From Schistosoma mansoni (taxonomy: Eukaryota; Platyhelminthes; Trematoda; Strigeidida; Schistosomatidae): a DNA stretch of 64,000 nt. Positions 59,735-64,000 of the stretch are shown in pieces (the stretch's first letter is position 1; every line of letters begins with the position of its first letter). Made by a program: the position numbers and the translations under genes. The notes below the pieces were generated by a model that was not told the origin of the DNA, ran no database searches, and saw only the letters and a list, made by a program, of their open reading frames with translations. The DNA is taken from assembly GCF_000237925.1 (NCBI RefSeq), contig NC_031502.1, forward strand, positions 18,660,909-18,724,908. Reading direction: 5' to 3'.

Positions 59735-62700
59735 CTCGACCGTTGCTGCTACCTTGACGTGGTGGTCGGGCTTGCCTATCGTGATGAATCAATCGAGCTA
59801 TACTGGATGGAACAATCGTTCCTCAAGGTCCTACCATGCCAGGCAGGTCGTTTGAAGAGCGGTGAGACTAAAAGCAGCAAACCCAAGGTCCGAAGGCGAA
59901 GTCGTACTACTGACTGTACAGAGGTGTGACGGCAGTAAGGTGTTTCCTTCAGACAACCAGCATGACAGCGATGCTGCCTTCCCACAAGGAGGGGTGGGGT
60001 TAGAAAAGGTCGACCCTAAAAATGCACACCTCGCCTTATCCCACGGATATCCGTCTCCAGCGGTAAGGTCCTTTGAAGAACGGAGCTAACACAAAAACTA
60101 CCCACAAAAAGGTCGTGTGTGACCGACCTCAAGCAGTTGTCCCTTGGGCACTGCGGTCACGCTCTTAAATCATTAAGACCACTTCTAACCCAATTTCCTT
60201 TTCAGGTACCCCTAGAAGAACCCTTCCACGGTGTGGGCACCCGGGAAGTGATAACTGCCCTCATACCTCTAACAGCACTCAAGACCACTGTATTCATAAT
60301 CAATCTCCTTCTTCAATTCCTACTATTCCTTCTACCTTGACTTTCAACACTAAACTTCCTCTTTCGGTTTCCTCCTCAAGTGTCACCATGGCCAACGATT
60401 CTAGTGCGCGAAACGCTGTCCCAGGTCTACTAAAACCTCTCTCCAAACTACACATTGGAGCCTTCAACGTACGTACCCTAAGTCAAATCGGTCAACAGGC
60501 CTCCTTAGCTGAAACCCTAGAATCTCGTACCATTGATGTATGCTGTGTCTCCGAAACACGCATGCAGGATCCTAGTGTGGTCATTCACTTGACCTCACCT
60601 CGCCAAAATGGAGAGCCTACGAAATATACCCTCCGTGTATCTGGCGACCCGTTGGCTAGTTCTCGTGGACTTGCAGGTGTAGACATAGCATTAAGGACAA
60701 GGACAGAACAGGCACTACTAGAATGGATCCCCGTTAACAGTCGCCTGTGTGCTGTCCGGTTAAATGGCTCCGTAAGAACTCGGAAGGATAGGGACACACG
60801 TCGTTGCCTTTTCGTCGTTTCTGCCTACGCTCCCACTGACTGCAGCCATGATGAAGTGAAAGATGACTTTTACAGAAAGCTCTCTGAGCTTCTTCAGAAA
60901 GCTAAGCGCTCAGACATAGTAGTCGTAGCGGGTGACTTTAATGCCCAGGTAGGCAGCTTAAATCAAACAGAAAGACATTTAGGTGGGTGTTTTAGTATTC
61001 CGGCTCAACGAACCGATAATGGTGATCGTCTGTTGCAACTATGCTCAGACAATCGTTTATTTTTAGCAAGCACTAATTTCAAGCATAAGGAGAGACATCG
61101 TCTAACATGGCGACCACCTGCACCAAACCAACGATGGACTCAAATAGACCATATTGTCATCAGTCATCGTTGGAGAGGCTCAATAGAAGATTGTCGCTCG
61201 TATTGGAATACTTGTTTAGACTCTGATCACGCTTTAATACGAGCGCGCATTTGTCTGCGCCTCAATGGACGCAGAAAAACTACACTAAGAAGACCCATTA
61301 GGATTGAACTGGAGGACGAGAAAGCCAAATGCAAATTCCAGAAACAACTGAGTTCACATCTAGGCAGTTCTGTAAACGAGACTGACCCAGATGCTGCTTG
61401 GAAAGACGTACGAACAGCTGTGGAAACAGCAGTAACATCTATTAGTTATTTAAACCATAGGGTTCCAAAAAACCAGTGGATTTCTTCTAAGTCTATTTCG
61501 CTGATGGATTCGCGTAAACTCATCCTATCAGGCTCTGAACACGACGAAGAGCGAAAGAAAATCAGATATAGGTTAACCAAAATTCTAAGGAACGATCGTG
61601 AGCAGTGGTGGGCAACGAAAGCAAAAGAGATGGAAAAGGCAGCGGCTGTAGGCAACACCAGGCAACTATTCAGACTAATAAAAGAAACCGGAATTAAGAA
61701 GTCAAGTGTAAGTGAGACAATCTCGGAAAAAGACAGAACCCTTATCTGCTCTCAACCCAAACGTTTAGAACGATGGGCGGAACACTTCAAGGATCAGTTT
61801 AGCTGGCCTTCAGCTACTGCACAACTACCCACTATTCCCAGAAAACCTGAATGGAACATTGAAGTAGGTCTCCCAACTCTAACTGAAGTTCAAAAGGCTA
61901 CAGATAATCTGAAACGAGGAAGAGCAGCTGGTCCTGATGGATTGGCTCCAGAGGTCTTTAAATATGGTGGTCCAATTTTAGCGATTAGGTTGACTAATAT
62001 TCTGGCTAAAATCTAGGAGACGGACGTAATCCCATCTGACTGGTCACAATCTCTGATTGTCCCAATATATAAGAAGGGGCCAAAATCATCCTGTGATAAC
62101 CATAGAGGGATTAGTCTGACTAACATAGCATCTAAAATACTTGCCTCAATAATTATCGGGCGCCTAACTAAGACTCGTGAACTGCAAACACGAGAAAATC
62201 AGGCTGACTTCAGACCTGGTCGTGGCTGTATCGACCACATATTCACCATTCGTCAAGTTTTAGAGCACAGATATGTTTATCGGCGTTCGACAATGATAGT
62301 TTTTCTTGACTTGAAAGCAGCATTTGACTCTGTAGACCGAGAGGTTCTGTGGCAGTGTCTGTCATTGAAAGGTGTACCTAGGAAGTACATAAACCTTGTG
62401 AAGGCTCTTTACTCGAACACTACCAGTCGAGTGAGAGCTTATGGCGAACTGTCATATGATTTTACAACCTCGAGTAGTGTCCGTCAAGGCTGTCCACTAT
62501 CCCCATTTTTGTTTAACTTCATTAAAGACCTATTGCTGGAAATAACACTCGTCGACTGAATTTTCAGGAATTGATCTTCTACCAGGAGGTTCACTTATCG
62601 ACTTAGAATATGCAGATGACATAATCCTGTTTGGTGAAGACGCTGACAAAATGCAGAGTCTTCTGTTAGAACTAAGTAATAATGCCAGGATGTTTGGGAT

Positions 62701-63632
62701 GCGTTTCTCCCCATCCAAATGTAAATTGTTACTCCAGGACTGGTCTGCGTCAACACCTGAACTAAGGATAGGGAGTGAAGTAGTCGAACACGTGGACAAC
62801 TTCACTTATCTTGGAAGTCTGATCAGCCCTAATGGGTTGGTGTCTGACGAAATCTCAGCACGGATTCAAAAAGCTCGTTTGGCATTTGCCAACTTACGTC
62901 ACCTATGGCGAAGACGAGATATCCATCTGTCAATTAAGGGACGAGTATACTGCGCAGCAGTTCGCTCTGTTCTACTTTACGGCTGCGAAACATGGCCATT
63001 AAGAGTAGAAGATACTCGTAGGTTACTAGTATTTGACGACATATGCCTTAGAAATATTGCTCGCATCTGCTGGGATCACCGGGTAAGTAATAGTGAGGTT
63101 AGACGCAGGGTATTAGGGAACGATGGTAAATCAGTTGATGAGGTCATGAATCTTCATCGACTGAGATGGTTGGGCCACGTGTTACGTATGCCTGAACACC
63201 GATTACCACGACGCGCAATGCTGACTAGTGTAGGGGATGGTTGAGAGTTAGGGGTGGCCAAACCAAAACATGGCATCAGTGCTTAAAGTCACTAACCTCT
63301 AGTCTGAGCCATGTTGGTAGATCCAGACTACCTGGTTGGGGTCCGCGTGACTATCGTAACCAATAGTTGGAGACTCTGGTTGACATGGCTCAGAATCGAT
63401 CACAATAGCGTAGGTGTATACACTCTTTGTCTTTACATAAACCGTGGGATTAAAATTGCTTTATATCTGCCTTTTTTCCTGTAGTATATCCTTATAAACA
63501 ATCTTTCTTTTATATATTACCACCACTAAATTAACTACTTCTATGAATTCGGTGTTCATTTTGTTGTGCTAACGAGGTATGGCAACTTGTACCGGTGCAT
63601 TTATGTACCTGGCCCTACGTTGTAGCTGACTG
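59735..63632 (+). mobile_element. Full-length SR2-like RTE-clade non-LTR retrotransposon (3.9 kb)
   Basis: Bounded by a 12-bp direct repeat ATATTAACAAAA (59723-59734 and 63633-63644), read as the target-site duplication. Structure: ~650-bp 5' leader, a reading frame that probably starts at the ATG at 60388 (CACCATGG context), an endonuclease, a reverse transcriptase, and a 3' tail ending CTGACTG. A single-strand cut-and-prime element of the RTE clade is inferred from domain order and from similarity to known schistosome SR2 elements, whose length is also about 3.9 kb. It sits just after the last zinc-finger exon found. Confidence 0.88.
60388..63452 (+). pseudogene. SR2-like endonuclease-reverse transcriptase ORF with few disabling lesions
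   Basis: Endonuclease (AP type): GAFNVRTL, CCVSETRM, SAYAPTD, VVAGDFNAQVG, DHIVIS and SDHALI are all visible, covering the expected catalytic residues. Reverse transcriptase: AAGPDGLAPEVFK, DNHRGISLTNIASK, MIVFLDLKAAFDSVD, VRQGCPLSPFLFN and YADDIIL, so all three catalytic Asp positions remain. Lesions seen: an in-frame TAG at 62014, a one-base frameshift near 62547 just before the YADD box, a frame break near 63240, and TAG codons in the C-terminal stretch (probably former Trp codons). The C-terminus continues to about 63452 with GWGPRDYRNQ and similar. Confidence 0.85.
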
Positions 63633-63649
63633 ATATTAACAAAATTAGA

Positions 63650-64000
63650 GATTCTTTGAATACTGTTGCAGTAAACGAATACTGAGGTACGGTAAATCAG
63701 TTTATTGTTTCACGCGAATTCAAACAGTAGCTTTGTAGCATATAAAAATCATACATTAAATACATCATTTGCTTATCTCCTTTAATTTATCCTTTCCACA
63801 CTTCATCATTCTTCCGATTCTGTTGCTCTTCGTTTTTTTTCCTCATTTCATTTCACTCCTGCTGGTAAACATTCTAATCCAATTCCTGCTACATAGTACT
63901 TATCTGTCCGCATAAGTAATGAACATTGTAGAGGTTTATTCCTCTATATCTGACTACAATAAATAGTATCCCGTTAACTGAGCATTCACGCAGGCTAAAT
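63650..64000. other. Flank after the SR2-like element
   Basis: Host sequence resuming after the target-site duplication; AT-rich, no exon seen. The next zinc-finger exon must be further right if the gene continues. Confidence 0.35.

Noticed and set aside
60337-60387. Start of the SR2-like ORF at 60337
   Set aside because: That codon is TTG. The ATG at 60388 in a CACCATGG context is the more likely start.

Overview
This is a eukaryotic, AT-rich, intron-rich window, almost certainly from a blood fluke (genus Schistosoma or a close relative). The reasoning is that it carries tRNA-derived Sm-alpha-type SINEs with embedded hammerhead ribozymes, RTE-clade elements of the SR2/SR3 kind, a CR1-clade element of the SR1 kind, Penelope-like fragments and Ty3/gypsy remains. 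That combination is characteristic of schistosomes. The species cannot be fixed from the sequence alone.

Left half, minus strand (about 31.2 kb down to 6.85 kb): one long gene split over small exons, encoding an extracellular protein with alternating EGF-like and laminin-G-like (LG) domains in the order EGF1-LG1-EGF2-LG2-EGF3-LG3-stop. I placed nine exons with explicit splice sites. Where exons are adjacent in my model their reading phases agree exactly. Three gaps (inside LG1, at the start of LG3 and inside LG3) must hold exons I could not find. An AATAAA signal lies 11 bases after the stop codon. The domain order recalls agrin, perlecan and pikachurin C-terminal regions. The 5' end (signal peptide, promoter) was not found.

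The introns and flanks of that gene hold Sm-alpha SINE copies (1.05, 3.4, 16.3 and 27.5 kb), Penelope-like fragments, hammerhead-like motifs, a second tRNA-headed repeat family often arranged as inverted repeats, and truncated RTE copies. The SINE at 16.3 kb has a complete hammerhead core and lies in the sense orientation just downstream of the EGF3 exon.

Middle (about 39.5 to 51.8 kb): a transposon-rich block with an inverted truncated RTE copy, a broken Ty3/gypsy element (gag and integrase remains) with another RTE fragment sitting where most of pol should be, and a degenerate CR1-clade element.

Right part, plus strand (about 51.96 to 59.49 kb): four phase-compatible exons of a zinc-finger gene with about seven fingers, probably continuing beyond the window. 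Its introns contain two oppositely oriented copies of a ~0.5-kb retroposon (a 1-kb imperfect palindrome, each copy with its own target-site duplication) and two pieces of an SR2-like RTE family. A full-length 3.9-kb SR2-like copy with a 12-bp target-site duplication lies after the last exon found. No rRNA, functional tRNA or CRISPR array was seen.
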